64,000 nt of DNA from positions 124,001 to 188,000 of the forward strand of contig JAFQAS010000067.1 of assembly GCA_017399915.1 (NCBI GenBank), in the 5' to 3' direction. The position numbers were made by a program, and so were the translations under genes. Under the pieces are notes generated by a model, which made no database searches, had not been told where the DNA came from, and saw only the letters and a list, made by a program, of their open reading frames with translations. Shown piece after piece: positions 1 through 8,678 of the stretch (position 1 is the first letter of the stretch; every line of letters starts with the position of its first letter). The DNA is from Muribaculaceae bacterium. Its GTDB lineage: Bacteria; Bacteroidota; Bacteroidia; Bacteroidales; Muribaculaceae.

Positions 1-46
1 ACGTTTTCTTGAGCAATAATTTTAGTCATTCGGTTTACGTGAAATA

Positions 47-1438
47 ATGAAAAGGAATCAAAACATCATATATATAATTATATTAGTTGCAATTATTGCA
101 TCTTTTACAATTGTATTCAATTTCTTCCCTCGAAGCACCATCTCAGAACTTGAAAATCGTGAACTGGCAAAATTTCCCGATTTTTCATGGGAGAAATTAA
201 AATCGGGCAAATATATGTCGGAGATTTCCTCCTGGTATAGCGATAGCGAACCTTATCGCGACAAATTTATGTCAATTAGCATGGAGGTCGACAAAGCTAA
301 ACAACTAAAACTATTCACCTCTCCCGAAGATGATATCACATTTATTGCCGGAGATGATGACACTCCAACCTCTGACGACAACAACAATAACAAAGGCAAT
401 GACTCTATTGTTGCCCCCAAAATGAACGTCGACGACAAAGCTAAAATTGCTAATGCCGGAATCGTCCTTGTCGGGTCGGAGCCTAATGTAAGAGCGCTCA
501 TGGCCTATGGTGGAGCTCCTAGTGCATGTGATGCATTTGCGAAATTGGCCAACGACTATAAATCGGCATTTGGTGACAATGTAAATATCTATTGCATGAT
601 TATCCCCACTGCAATCGAATTTTATTGCCCGCCCAAAGCCAAAAGCAAAGCTAAGTCACAACGCGCCACAATCACACATGCCCATGAGAAATTAAATCCA
701 AATGTAAAAGCAGTTGACGCTTATACTCCTTTAGCAAATCACGCCAACGAGGATATTTATCTCCGCACCGACCACCATTGGGCTCCATTAGGTGCATATT
801 ATGCAGCACAAGAGCTCGCCCGTGTAGCAGGAGTGCCGTTTAATGATTTATCTCATTATGATCGACATGTAGTAAAAGGATATGTAGGTTCGATGCATCG
901 ATATTCTAAAGACATATCGGTAAAAAACTCTCCCGAAGATTTCGTATATTATATTCCTCGCGACATAGAATATAACACTACATACATTAATTATCGCATT
1001 GACAAAAACTTCAATGTGATTGGCGAGTCAGGTGCTGTTAGAGGCAAATACTTTTACAAGTTTGAAGATGGTTCAGGTGGAGCTTATTGCACATTTATGG
1101 GTGGGGATAGCAAAATTACTCAAATAAGAACAGCTACCCAAAACGGACGTCGTGTGGCTATATTAAAAGACAGTTTTGGCAATGCCGTTCCCGGATATCT
1201 TTTCTTCTCTTTTGAAGAAATCCACGTTATCGACTCAAGGTATTTCACGAGAAATTTAAAAACCTACGTTGAGCAAAACAAAATTACCGACATCGTTCTT
1301 TGTAACAATATCGCTTTTGCCGCTTCATATAAAACAATCAATGCTTATCGCGAATTCCTATCTCAACAACCCGACTTAAAAAAAGATGCAAAGGGTGTTG
1401 ACGATTCAACTAAAGGAAAGAACAACAAAAAATCTTAA
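47..1438 (+). CDS. DHHW-family protein, probably for cell-surface O-acetylation
   Basis: A 463-residue protein with one N-terminal membrane anchor (about residues 7-28) and an extracytoplasmic body. The motif TDHHW at about residue 242 marks the DHHW/AlgX-like SGNH-type family. These proteins work with a membrane-bound O-acyltransferase (MBOAT) to acetylate exported polysaccharide. An Asp/Asn-rich stretch near residues 103-118 looks like a flexible linker. The C-terminus is Lys/Asn-rich and probably disordered. The start ATG at 47 sits just inside the window, so an MBOAT partner would be expected immediately upstream but cannot be seen. It converges on NAD synthetase across a bidirectional hairpin. 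The family call is good; the substrate is unknown. Confidence 0.8.
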   Translation: MKRNQNIIYIIILVAIIASFTIVFNFFPRSTISELENRELAKFPDFSWEKLKSGKYMSEISSWYSDSEPYRDKFMSISMEVDKAKQLKLFTSPEDDITFIAGDDDTPTSDDNNNNKGNDSIVAPKMNVDDKAKIANAGIVLVGSEPNVRALMAYGGAPSACDAFAKLANDYKSAFGDNVNIYCMIIPTAIEFYCPPKAKSKAKSQRATITHAHEKLNPNVKAVDAYTPLANHANEDIYLRTDHHWAPLGAYYAAQELARVAGVPFNDLSHYDRHVVKGYVGSMHRYSKDISVKNSPEDFVYYIPRDIEYNTTYINYRIDKNFNVIGESGAVRGKYFYKFEDGSGGAYCTFMGGDSKITQIRTATQNGRRVAILKDSFGNAVPGYLFFSFEEIHVIDSRYFTRNLKTYVEQNKITDIVLCNNIAFAASYKTINAYREFLSQQPDLKKDAKGVDDSTKGKNNKKS

Positions 1439-1486
1439 CGAAAGGCATTCTGACCAAAATAAATCCTAAATAAATTTGAGCAAAAT

Positions 1487-1513
1487 AAAAGCCGTGATTT
1501 ATTCACGGCTTTT
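1487..1513. terminator. Bidirectional intrinsic terminator
   Basis: An 11-bp perfect stem (1487-1497 with 1503-1513) has a 5-nt loop. It carries an A-run on its left arm and a T-run on its right arm, so it can end transcription from both converging genes. Confidence 0.85.
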
Positions 1514-1520
1514 TATCTAA

Positions 1521-3326
1521 TCACAACTCATTACAAGCATTGAGCCATAATGTTGGAGACGCATCGGAAGGCATATGCCAACCGCCTCGTGGAGAAAGAC
1601 TATAGCCACACACACAAGGTCCATCGGGCATACATGAGCGTTTAAACTGCTGCGTAAAGAATCTACGGAAGAATGTCGTGAGCCAATGTTTTATGGTTAC
1701 GCCATCATATGATTCGCCAAATGCCTTTATCGCAAGGTTATAAATATGACGGGGAGAAAATCCATATCTTAGCACATAATACATAAAGAAATCATGCAAC
1801 TCATATGGCCCCACTAAATCTTCAGTTTTTTGTTTTATATTTCCTTCATTATCGGCAGGTGTCAACTCCGGACTGATTGGGGTATCTATAACATCGAGTA
1901 AAGCCTCTCGACATTGTTCGTCTGCCTCTGAATTAGCGATCCACTGCACCAATTGACGAACAAGTGTTTTAGGCACTCCTGCGTTTATTCCATACATCGA
2001 CATATGGTCTCCATTATATGTAGCCCAACCAAGAGCCAATTCCGACATGTCGCCTGTTCCAAGCACCATTCCACCCACTTGATTGGCAATATCCATCAAT
2101 ATTTGTGTGCGTTCACGGGCTTGTGAGTTTTCATATGTCACATCATGCACTGTTTCATCGTGACCGATATCTCCAAAATGCTGTTTTACGGCAGGCACTA
2201 TTGATATTTCGCGCATTGTTATTCCCAACGAACGCATCATTACAAGCGCATTATTATAGGTGCGATCTGTTGTTCCAAATCCCGGCATTGTTACCCCTAT
2301 AATCCCTTTTCGATCAAGCCCCATGCGGTCAAACGTTTTAACTGCAACGAGCAGCGCCAATGTAGAATCCAATCCACCTGAGATACCGATAACTACACTC
2401 TTGCTTCGGGTTACCTCCATTCGGCGCATCAACCCCATTACTTGTATATTTACGGCATCGCTATAACATTCATCACTCATTTCTCCATAAGGGATAAATG
2501 GGTTTACTTCTGTTGCAATTCTTTTAGGGATAATATTTTTTCGGCCCACCAAATTATGATACTTTGCGCGCACCTCGGCAACTACCATTTGAGCACCTCG
2601 TTGCCACAATTCATTACATGCCAATAGTTGTCCATCTTCCGAAACTACTGCATTTCCATCATACACATAATCAGTTGTAGACTCTCCATATCCTGCCGAC
2701 GAATAAATATATGCCACACCAAATTTTGCCGAGTTATGCACGGCCGAATCGATATACCATCGGCTTTCGCCCATTACTGCGCTATGAGCGCCCAAATGTA
2801 TAATTATATTTGCATCATTCGGCACGTTGGTCACATCTCCATCGCCAACCACAATCCATGCAGCGAAGTCGCCATATCGCACTACCTTGTCGCACATAAA
2901 TGGAACTCTGTGACCATTGATTTTTATTGATGTTTCTTCGGCATCTGCAAGAGCAAAGTCTCCTTTTACCATTGATTGCCGCGAAGGTACTACTGCTACA
3001 ATATGTCCATGCGAAATCATCACTCCGCAGTTATACAATTGATGATTATATTCTATAATAGTACCTACAACCAATGTCAAGTTCCATGCTTTGGACTTCT
3101 CAACCAACACAGCTATAGCTTCTTGCGAATGTTCGACAAGCACTTCGCTACAAAACAAATCTCCACACGTACAGCCTGTTATTGATAATTCTGGGAAGAC
3201 CACTAACTCCACCCCTTGCATATCGAGTGTTTCACTCACATCAACTATGCTATTGGTATTAAATTCACAGTCTGCCACATTAACTTGCGGCACTGCAGCG
3301 GCCACTTTAAACATCAATTCTTCCAT
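1521..3326 (-). CDS. nadE: NAD+ synthetase with a nitrilase domain lacking its catalytic Cys and Lys
   Basis: Converts nicotinate adenine dinucleotide to NAD+ using ATP and an amide nitrogen donor. Residues 1-275 form a carbon-nitrogen hydrolase (glutaminase) domain and residues 280-601 the NAD synthase domain. The PP-loop SGGLDS is intact at 316-321. I start at the ATG at 3326; a longer frame to 3365 adds an unlikely leader, and ATG 3314 is an alternative. The oddity is in the glutaminase triad. Glu46 in FPELS is present. The usual PK lysine falls at PSR (Ser115), and the usual CED cysteine falls at VVGDGD (Gly161). By family knowledge this domain should not hydrolyse glutamine, so the enzyme is probably ammonia-dependent. 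The alignment was made by eye from memory of normal NadE sequences. Confidence 0.9.
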   Translation of the reverse strand: MEELMFKVAAAVPQVNVADCEFNTNSIVDVSETLDMQGVELVVFPELSITGCTCGDLFCSEVLVEHSQEAIAVLVEKSKAWNLTLVVGTIIEYNHQLYNCGVMISHGHIVAVVPSRQSMVKGDFALADAEETSIKINGHRVPFMCDKVVRYGDFAAWIVVGDGDVTNVPNDANIIIHLGAHSAVMGESRWYIDSAVHNSAKFGVAYIYSSAGYGESTTDYVYDGNAVVSEDGQLLACNELWQRGAQMVVAEVRAKYHNLVGRKNIIPKRIATEVNPFIPYGEMSDECYSDAVNIQVMGLMRRMEVTRSKSVVIGISGGLDSTLALLVAVKTFDRMGLDRKGIIGVTMPGFGTTDRTYNNALVMMRSLGITMREISIVPAVKQHFGDIGHDETVHDVTYENSQARERTQILMDIANQVGGMVLGTGDMSELALGWATYNGDHMSMYGINAGVPKTLVRQLVQWIANSEADEQCREALLDVIDTPISPELTPADNEGNIKQKTEDLVGPYELHDFFMYYVLRYGFSPRHIYNLAIKAFGESYDGVTIKHWLTTFFRRFFTQQFKRSCMPDGPCVCGYSLSPRGGWHMPSDASPTLWLNACNEL

Positions 3327-3385
3327 ATCATGATATTTTAAACCACAAATATAAACAAAAATCATCTACTTTTACAATTTTTTTC

Positions 3386-3393
3386 TACCTTTG
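3386..3393 (+). promoter_or_regulatory. Bacteroidetes -7 box for the DUF3298-like gene
   Basis: TACCTTTG matches the TAnnTTTG consensus and lies 33 bp before the chosen ATG at 3427. No clear -33 TTTG is visible. Its position argues against the in-frame start at 3391. Confidence 0.5.
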
Positions 3394-3426
3394 TGCCTAT
3401 CACTAACATTTAATACTACCATTTTT

Positions 3427-4179
3427 ATGAAAAGAACTATTTTTCTATCATTTTTGATGCTTATTATTGCATCGCCTCTCGTTAATGCCTACACGTTTGA
3501 GAAATACGAAGGCGAACGTGCATACTATCTACCTATTTTCTCTCAAGATCTCGGTCAAGACACCTACGAACGAAATGGTTACTCTGTCGAATTTCCCACC
3601 AACGCCCCTGTCTCACTAAAAAAAGCGATTATTAAACACCTTTTTGATTATAATGGAACTTCATTAGAATATGCAACCAAAGAATTCCTCCAATGTTCTG
3701 CTTTTGACGAAACACCTCGATTAGTGTCATCTATTCCTGAAGGCAATAGGTATGTAAGCTATAATTGGGTATCCGGCTCTTTAATAGCTCAATCTTCAAA
3801 CCTTATTGTTTACAAATCGTTTCTTGAAAATTATTCGGCGGGAGCCGCACACCCGATGTATGTAGAAGCCTATCTCAACTACTATATCCCCACTAAAAAA
3901 GAATTGAAATTAGCCGATCTTTTTATCATGTCTAAAAAATCGGCGATAAATCGAGCCATTCGCAAAAATGCCCGCAAAGTATCGGATGCATTATATAACC
4001 CCAACGATTTGAGTGGCATTACTTGTCACGACGACTTCTATTTATCACCTAAAGGCATCACATTTATTTATCAACCATATGAAATAGGACCATTTGCTGC
4101 TGGTGTGATTGAAATAACGGTGTCAAAAGCACAACTCACCGGTTGCCTCACTGCCCTTGGCAAAAAACTGATTAAATAG
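3427..4179 (+). CDS. Secreted DUF3298/DUF4163-like protein
   Basis: A protein of 250 residues starting at ATG 3427. Residues 1-21 form a clear signal peptide (MKRTIFLS...ASPLVNA). The mid-region GAAHP followed by a tyrosine-rich strand and KELKLADLF resembles the DUF3298 fold seen in RsiV and PdaC C-terminal regions, where a beta sheet binds muramyl ligands or lysozyme. No catalytic residues are recognisable, so it is probably a periplasmic or surface binding protein. It stands alone between nadE (divergent) and tsaD, with its own strong terminator. The family assignment rests on a short motif and is moderate. Confidence 0.55.
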   Translation: MKRTIFLSFLMLIIASPLVNAYTFEKYEGERAYYLPIFSQDLGQDTYERNGYSVEFPTNAPVSLKKAIIKHLFDYNGTSLEYATKEFLQCSAFDETPRLVSSIPEGNRYVSYNWVSGSLIAQSSNLIVYKSFLENYSAGAAHPMYVEAYLNYYIPTKKELKLADLFIMSKKSAINRAIRKNARKVSDALYNPNDLSGITCHDDFYLSPKGITFIYQPYEIGPFAAGVIEITVSKAQLTGCLTALGKKLIK

Positions 4180-4206
4180 GATTAGAGGTTCTATAATAAA
4201 CGCTAT

Positions 4207-4246
4207 ATAAGGCGATGTATCAAATTAGCGTGATACATCGCCTTAT
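4207..4246 (+). terminator. Strong intrinsic terminator after the DUF3298-like gene
   Basis: A perfect 16-bp stem (4207-4222 with 4231-4246) with an 8-nt loop, followed by a T-run. Confidence 0.85.
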
Positions 4247-4264
4247 TTTTTCGTTTCTTTTGTG

Positions 4265-4272
4265 TAACTTTG
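4265..4272 (+). promoter_or_regulatory. Bacteroidetes -7 box for tsaD
   Basis: TAACTTTG followed by C matches TAnnTTTG, 37 bp before the tsaD ATG. No convincing -33 box was found. Confidence 0.5.
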
Positions 4273-4308
4273 CATTATAAAAATATCAACGGCAAAAAAT
4301 AGAATTTT

Positions 4309-5325
4309 ATGAGCACTATTATATTAGGTATTGAATCTTCGTGCGACGATACAAGCGCAGCAATTATCAAAGACGGAATACTCCTTTCAAACGTCATCGC
4401 AAGTCAGAGCGTACATGAAGAATATGGTGGTGTGGTGCCCGAATTGGCTTCACGAGCACACCAGCAAAACATCGTACCTGTTGTCGATACTGCAATTAAA
4501 CGTGCCGGCATCGAAAAAAGCGATCTTAGTGCCATCGCTTTCACTCGCGGGCCCGGGCTTCTTGGCTCTTTGCTCGTGGGGACATCTTTTGCCAAAGGTC
4601 TCTCTCTTGGTTTGCGCATTCCCATTGTCGACGTGAACCACCTTCACGGCCATGTCCTTTCTCACTTCATTCGCCGTGAGCCCAATGATATTGTACCTGA
4701 ATATCCGTTTATTTGCCTGCTCATATCGGGCGGAAACTCTCAAATAATTCTCGTAAAAAACTATAACGACATGGAGGTGCTTGGTCAAACCATCGACGAT
4801 GCTGCCGGTGAAGCATTCGACAAATGCGCCAAAGTGATGGGACTACCCTATCCCGGTGGCCCACACATCGACCGACTCGCGGCCGAAGGTGATGCTACTC
4901 GTTTCAAATTCTCAAAGCCTCACATTCCCGAACTCAATTACAGTTTTAGCGGACTCAAAACATCATTCCTTTACACCTTGCGCGATGCCAAAAAGCTCGA
5001 CCCCGACTTTATCGAAAAAAACAAAGCCGACCTCGCCGCATCGCTACAACGCACTATCATCGAAATTCTTCTCGACAAACTCAAAAAAGCCGTTGACCTC
5101 ACCGGAGTAAAAACCGTAGCCATAGGTGGAGGTGTCTCGGCCAACTCAGGCGTACGACAAGCCATTGCCGACTACTGCGCAAGTCGAGGGCTGAAAGCCT
5201 TCATTCCCGAACGTGCTTTCACCACCGACAACGCCGCCATGGTAGCCATAGCCGGCTACTACAAATACCTCGCCGGCGACTTCTGCCACTACGACGCCGT
5301 CCCCTACGCCCGCATCACAATATAA
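4309..5325 (+). CDS. tsaD: tRNA N6-threonylcarbamoyladenosine transferase TsaD
   Basis: A 338-residue ASKHA-fold protein, full length for the family. It transfers the threonylcarbamoyl group to A37 of tRNAs that read ANN codons, acting with TsaB and TsaE. The N-terminus GIESSCDDTSAAI, the metal-binding HLHGHVLSH, the SGGNSQ phosphate loop and the late GGGVSANSG segment are all present. Its partner tsaB is in the same window at 55.6-56.3 kb but unlinked. In related Bacteroidales, as I recall, tsaD lies next to cinA; here a transposase and repeats separate them. Confidence 0.97.
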   Translation: MSTIILGIESSCDDTSAAIIKDGILLSNVIASQSVHEEYGGVVPELASRAHQQNIVPVVDTAIKRAGIEKSDLSAIAFTRGPGLLGSLLVGTSFAKGLSLGLRIPIVDVNHLHGHVLSHFIRREPNDIVPEYPFICLLISGGNSQIILVKNYNDMEVLGQTIDDAAGEAFDKCAKVMGLPYPGGPHIDRLAAEGDATRFKFSKPHIPELNYSFSGLKTSFLYTLRDAKKLDPDFIEKNKADLAASLQRTIIEILLDKLKKAVDLTGVKTVAIGGGVSANSGVRQAIADYCASRGLKAFIPERAFTTDNAAMVAIAGYYKYLAGDFCHYDAVPYARITI

Positions 5326-5344
5326 AAAGAGGAACGAGGGAAAA

Positions 5345-5519
5345 GCAACGCATCTTGTGGGGATACGATGTAATCGCAAGAACAGCGAAGCTGTTACACT
5401 CCAGGAAACCCCACAATAGAGCAACGCAATCTGCTGGGATACGATGCAGACGCAGAAACAGCAAAGCTGTTACACTTCAGGAAACCCCACAATAGAGCGT
5501 AGCGATTTGTGGGGATAAG
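5345..5519. repeat. 76-bp tandem repeat (about 2.3 copies) upstream of the transposase
   Basis: Units begin at 5345 and 5421, with a partial third at 5497, at exactly 76-bp spacing. Each full unit holds a palindrome with a GAA triloop (AACAGC-GAA-GCTGTT at 5381-5395; the second copy at 5457-5471 has loop AAA) and then a CCCCACAA segment. In the last unit CCCCACAA (5486-5493) can pair with TTGTGGGG just downstream. No coding is apparent. It fills most of the tsaD-transposase gap (5326-5571). Confidence 0.9.
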
Positions 5520-5535
5520 AAAAACAATAAACTAT

Positions 5536-5548
5536 ACGTCGAAGACGT
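5536..5548. repeat. REP-like palindrome with GAA loop
   Basis: ACGTC-GAA-GACGT, followed by TTACA as in the 76-bp units, 24 bp before the transposase ATG. Confidence 0.6.
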
Positions 5549-5571
5549 TACATTAATAAACAAAAAAAACT

Positions 5572-6012
5572 ATGAGCTACGTAATACAACTCTCCCACAT
5601 AGTTATCAACACCAAGAATCGTGAAAAGACATTATCTCAAGATAACAAAACCGATTTATTCAAATACATTTGGGGGATTGTTACAAATAAAAATTGCCGT
5701 TTATATCGCATTAACGGCATTGAGAACCATATACACATGCTCATCGGCATTCATCAATCCATTAGTTTGATGGAATTAGTTAGAGAAATTAAACGTAGTT
5801 CAAGTATATGGATTAAACAATTGGGCAATTCACCAAAATTTGATGGTTGGTCAAAAGAATATGCCGCATTTAGCGTTTCATGGGAAGCAAAAGATAGTGT
5901 TATTAATTATATCAAAAATCAAGAGGAACATCATCGTGTAATTTCTTTTGATGATGAATATAAATCAATACTTCAGCAACATGAGATTAATGAATATATC
6001 TCTCCACAATAA
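5572..6012 (+). CDS. IS200/IS605-type Y1 transposase, RAYT-like
   Basis: A 146-residue HUH-superfamily single-strand transposase. The metal-binding motif is H53-I-H55 in IENHIHMLIG. The likely nucleophile is Tyr113 in INYIKNQEEHH. The length fits a TnpA/RAYT domain with no accessory TnpB. Flanking palindromes carry GAA loops upstream and TTC loops downstream, so the gene sits inside an inverted arrangement of REP-like hairpins, as expected for REP-associated tyrosine transposases. Both key motifs are intact, so it may be active. It appears to have entered the tsaD-cinA junction. Confidence 0.85.
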   Translation: MSYVIQLSHIVINTKNREKTLSQDNKTDLFKYIWGIVTNKNCRLYRINGIENHIHMLIGIHQSISLMELVREIKRSSSIWIKQLGNSPKFDGWSKEYAAFSVSWEAKDSVINYIKNQEEHHRVISFDDEYKSILQQHEINEYISPQ

Positions 6013-6013
6013 A

Positions 6014-6026
6014 ACCTCTTCGAGGT
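6014..6026. repeat. REP-like palindrome with TTC loop
   Basis: ACCTC-TTC-GAGGT, immediately after the transposase stop. It is the inverted counterpart of the GAA-loop palindromes upstream. Confidence 0.55.
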
Positions 6027-6048
6027 ATATATACTCGCATCTTATATA

Positions 6049-6079
6049 CCCCATAATTCCGCTTCGCTCCATTATGGGG
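6049..6079. repeat. Inverted repeat mirroring the upstream CCCCACAA hairpin
   Basis: CCCCATAAT (6049-6057) pairs with ATTATGGGG (6071-6079) around a 13-nt loop containing CGCTTCGC. It resembles the CCCCACAA...TTGTGGGG hairpin on the other side of the transposase and may mark the element end. Confidence 0.6.
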
Positions 6080-6376
6080 TTTCCTGTTGTACAACTGCTT
6101 CGCAGTTGCATTTTTGGCCACAATTATCCTTTTGAATACTATCGCCGTTCAAATTTGGGATTTCCGATAATACAACTGCTTCGCAGTTGCATTTTTGGCC
6201 ACAATTATCCTTTTGAATACAATCGCCGTTCAAATTTGGGATTTCCTATTATACAACTGCTTCGCAGTTGCATTTTTGGCCACAATTATCCTTTTGAATA
6301 CAATCGCCGTTCAAATTTGGGATTTCCGATAATACAACTGCTTTGCAGTTGCATTTTTGGCCACAATTATCCTTTT
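6076..6376. repeat. 81-bp tandem repeat, about 3.7 copies
   Basis: Near-identical units begin at 6076, 6157, 6238 and 6319. Each carries CAACTGC-TTC-GCAGTTG (palindromes beginning near 6092, 6173, 6254 and 6335; the last has loop TTT). Because 81 is divisible by 3, a frame from 5948 to 6472 stays open and predicts a 27-residue repeat, but there is no sign that it is a gene. This block and its flanks fill the 474-bp gap 6013-6486. Confidence 0.93.
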
Positions 6377-6486
6377 GCGAGCTATCTCTTTCACTATTCG
6401 GGATTCCTATTAAACGACTCCTCTGCAATCCCTTTCTTATTAACACCTTCTCCCTATAAACTCTGCAAATAAATTCTCAACTCAAA

Positions 6487-7731
6487 ATGAACGTTTCAAT
6501 TATTGTTATTGGTGATGAGATTCTCATCGGACAGGTTATAGATACTAATTCAGGTGATATCGCTCGTATGGTAGAGCCATATGGGTGGCATGTCAATGAT
6601 GTGCAAGTGGTAGGCGATGAGGCCTCTCAGATTTTGCGTGCCATTGACCGTGCGTTTGAATCGAGCGATGTGGTTCTTACCACCGGCGGACTTGGTCCCA
6701 CAAAAGACGACCTCACCAAAGCAACCCTTTGCCAATATTTCGGCGGAGAGCTATATAAAAATGCCGAAGTTCTTGAAAACGTTAAAGATGTAGTGGCTCG
6801 GCGCGGGCTTAAGCTCAATGACCTCACTGCCGCACAAGCAATCGTGCCATCATCGTGCAAGGTAATCCAAAATCGCGTTGGCACAGCTCCACTTATGTGG
6901 TTTGAGAAAGATGCAAAAGTTCTTGTCGCCATGCCGGGCGTCCCTTTTGAGACACAACAAATGTTTCGCGAGGCAGTGCTACCTTTGTTATTAGAAAAAT
7001 ATAATAGTAATATCACTATCGAGCATCGCACACTACTTATCACCGGGTGGAGCGAATCACGCCTCGCCATGGAAATAAGCGACTGGGAAGATGCCCTACC
7101 CTCATATATTCACCTTGCATATCTGCCAAAGCCGGGATTAATTCGTTTACGTCTCGACGGCACTCATACCGATGGTGATTTTATCAATCAAGAACTCGAC
7201 AAATATCGAAATGAATTAACTGCTCGATTTGGCGATGATGTATTGCACCCCGACGATCTCACCCCTCAGGAAATCTTATTGCAACACCTCAACCGATTAG
7301 GCTTCACTGTTGCCACGGCCGAGAGCTGTACAGGAGGAAATATTGCCCATCAAATCACCTCTATCGCAGGAAGTTCGTCAGCTTTTATGGGTAGCATAAT
7401 AGCTTATAGCAACGAAGTAAAACATCGCGTGTTGGGCGTACTCAACGAAACACTCGATACTTATGGAGCCGTAAGCCTACAAACAGTTGAAGAGATGGCA
7501 CAAGGAGCATGCAATGTCATCGACACCGATTGCGCCATTGTTACATCGGGCATTGCCGGCCCCGGAGGTGGCACTCCCGACAAACCGGTAGGCACAGTGT
7601 GCATCGCTGTAAAATCGCCACGAGGCATAGTCTCTGCCGTTCACCACTTCCCCGGCAACCGCAGCCGAGTAATCGACCGCGCCACCACTACGGCTATCAT
7701 TTCTCTTATACACGAATTGAAAAAGTTATGA
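6487..7731 (+). CDS. cinA: CinA-family protein (nicotinamide mononucleotide deamidase type)
   Basis: A 414-residue two-domain CinA. The N-terminal MoCF-like domain (about 1-170) has [14 protein letters not shown] and [11 protein letters not shown]. The C-terminal PncC-type amidase domain (about 255-414) has [15 protein letters not shown] and [16 protein letters not shown]. The family is linked to pyridine-nucleotide salvage (NMN deamidation, ADP-ribose hydrolysis). That fits with nadE and nadD in this window, although the three genes are not linked. It precedes the rpmB promoter by about 35 bp. Confidence 0.92.
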   Translation: MNVSIIVIGDEILIGQVIDTNSGDIARMVEPYGWHVNDVQVVGDEASQILRAIDRAFESSDVVLTTGGLGPTKDDLTKATLCQYFGGELYKNAEVLENVKDVVARRGLKLNDLTAAQAIVPSSCKVIQNRVGTAPLMWFEKDAKVLVAMPGVPFETQQMFREAVLPLLLEKYNSNITIEHRTLLITGWSESRLAMEISDWEDALPSYIHLAYLPKPGLIRLRLDGTHTDGDFINQELDKYRNELTARFGDDVLHPDDLTPQEILLQHLNRLGFTVATAESCTGGNIAHQITSIAGSSSAFMGSIIAYSNEVKHRVLGVLNETLDTYGAVSLQTVEEMAQGACNVIDTDCAIVTSGIAGPGGGTPDKPVGTVCIAVKSPRGIVSAVHHFPGNRSRVIDRATTTAIISLIHELKKL

Positions 7732-7766
7732 TTTTCAGTCTAAATTTCATATTTAGAGTTGAAAAA

Positions 7767-7798
7767 TTTGCATAAATCAAGAAAAATTCGTTACTTTG
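7767..7798 (+). promoter_or_regulatory. Promoter of the rpmB-rpmG-DUF4295 operon
   Basis: TTTG (7767-7770), 20 nt, then TTACTTTG (7791-7798), one mismatch from the TAnnTTTG consensus. The leader to the rpmB ATG is about 120 nt, long enough for control of ribosomal protein synthesis, but I recognise no known leader structure. Confidence 0.65.
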
Positions 7799-7925
7799 CA
7801 CTCTGTTTTGTGGCCCATCTTGAAAGCCGTTAAGAATGATGCACTTAGCTGCGATATGAGACCTGATGTAAGTCATTAAACGAAAACGTGTTAATTAATA
7901 ATAAACAAGATAAATAACAACAGCC

Positions 7926-8183
7926 ATGTCAAAGATTTGTCAAATTACAGGCAAGAAAGCGATGGTTGGTAACAACGTATCGCACTCTAAGAGACGTACC
8001 AAACGCAAATTCAATGTGAACCTCTTCAGCAAGAAGTTCTATTGGGTTGAACAAGAAACTTGGATCAGCCTTACTATTTCTGCTGCTGGTCTTCGCACTA
8101 TCAACAAACTCGGTCTTAACCTTGCGATGAAGCAAGCTGCCGAAAAGGGTTATTTAACAGAAATCAAATATTTAGAATTCTAA
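7926..8183 (+). CDS. rpmB: 50S ribosomal protein L28
   Basis: An 85-residue basic protein of normal bL28 length ([34 protein letters not shown]). It lacks paired CxxC motifs, so it is the zinc-independent form. First gene of a three-gene operon with 4-bp spacing to rpmG. Confidence 0.97.
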   Translation: MSKICQITGKKAMVGNNVSHSKRRTKRKFNVNLFSKKFYWVEQETWISLTISAAGLRTINKLGLNLAMKQAAEKGYLTEIKYLEF

Positions 8184-8187
8184 TAAG

Positions 8188-8376
8188 ATGGCAAAGAAAG
8201 CTAAAGGTAATCGCGTGCAAGTTATCCTCGAATGCACTGAACATAAGGCAAGTGGTATGCCCGGTACTTCTCGTTACATCACTACCAAAAACCGCAAAAA
8301 TACTACTGAGCGTTTGGAGTTGAAAAAATACAACCCTATCCTCAAAAAAGTAACAGTTCACAAAGAAATTAAATAA
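8188..8376 (+). CDS. rpmG: 50S ribosomal protein L33
   Basis: A 62-residue bL33 ([41 protein letters not shown]). It has a single Cys and so is the zinc-free type. It follows rpmB by 4 bp and precedes the DUF4295 gene by 9 bp, forming one operon. Confidence 0.97.
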   Translation: MAKKAKGNRVQVILECTEHKASGMPGTSRYITTKNRKNTTERLELKKYNPILKKVTVHKEIK

Positions 8377-8385
8377 TAATTAGAT

Positions 8386-8535
8386 ATGGCAAAGAAAACC
8401 GTAGCATCACTCCAAAAAGGTGAAGGTCGTACATATAGCAAAGTCATCAAAATGGTAAAATCTCCAAAGACAGGTGCTTATATGTTTAAAGAAGAAATGG
8501 TGCCCAATGACGCCGTTAAAGACGCTTTGAAATAA
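8386..8535 (+). CDS. DUF4295 small basic protein, ribosome-associated candidate
   Basis: A 49-residue Lys-rich protein (MAKKTVASLQKGEGRTYSKV...; ends VKDALK) read directly from the sequence. It is the Bacteroidetes-specific DUF4295 protein that follows rpmG in this phylum. Its size, charge and constant linkage to L28/L33 suggest that it binds the ribosome; that role is inference. In relatives, as I recall, ftsY follows; here a terminator pair and a convergent ligase gene follow instead. Confidence 0.85.
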   Translation: MAKKTVASLQKGEGRTYSKVIKMVKSPKTGAYMFKEEMVPNDAVKDALK

Positions 8536-8558
8536 TATACTACACTATATCTCAATCG

Positions 8559-8586
8559 CAACTCCGTTGACCTCTCAACGGAGTTG
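8559..8586 (+). terminator. Terminator of the rpmB operon
   Basis: A perfect 12-bp stem (8559-8570 with 8575-8586) with a 4-nt CCTC loop, followed by a T-rich tract. Confidence 0.85.
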
Positions 8587-8623
8587 TTTGTTTTATGTCA
8601 TATTCATACCAGCAATAACATAC

Positions 8624-8657
8624 AAGAAGGGTTGCCTCGAGTGAAGCAACCCTTCTT
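8624..8657 (-). terminator. Terminator of the acyl-CoA ligase gene
   Basis: A perfect 12-bp stem (8624-8635 with 8646-8657) with a 10-nt loop, just past the ligase stop codon. Confidence 0.75.
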
Positions 8658-8678
8658 TTCATTATAAATAATTTTTCA

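Noticed and set aside
6076-6376. Possible CRISPR-like array
   Set aside because: Units are repeated over their full 81 bp with no unique spacers, and no cas genes are present.
5948-6472. 174-codon frame with a 27-residue repeat
   Set aside because: It is the translation of the 81-bp tandem repeat, which stays open because 81 is a multiple of 3. No signal, start context or domain supports it.
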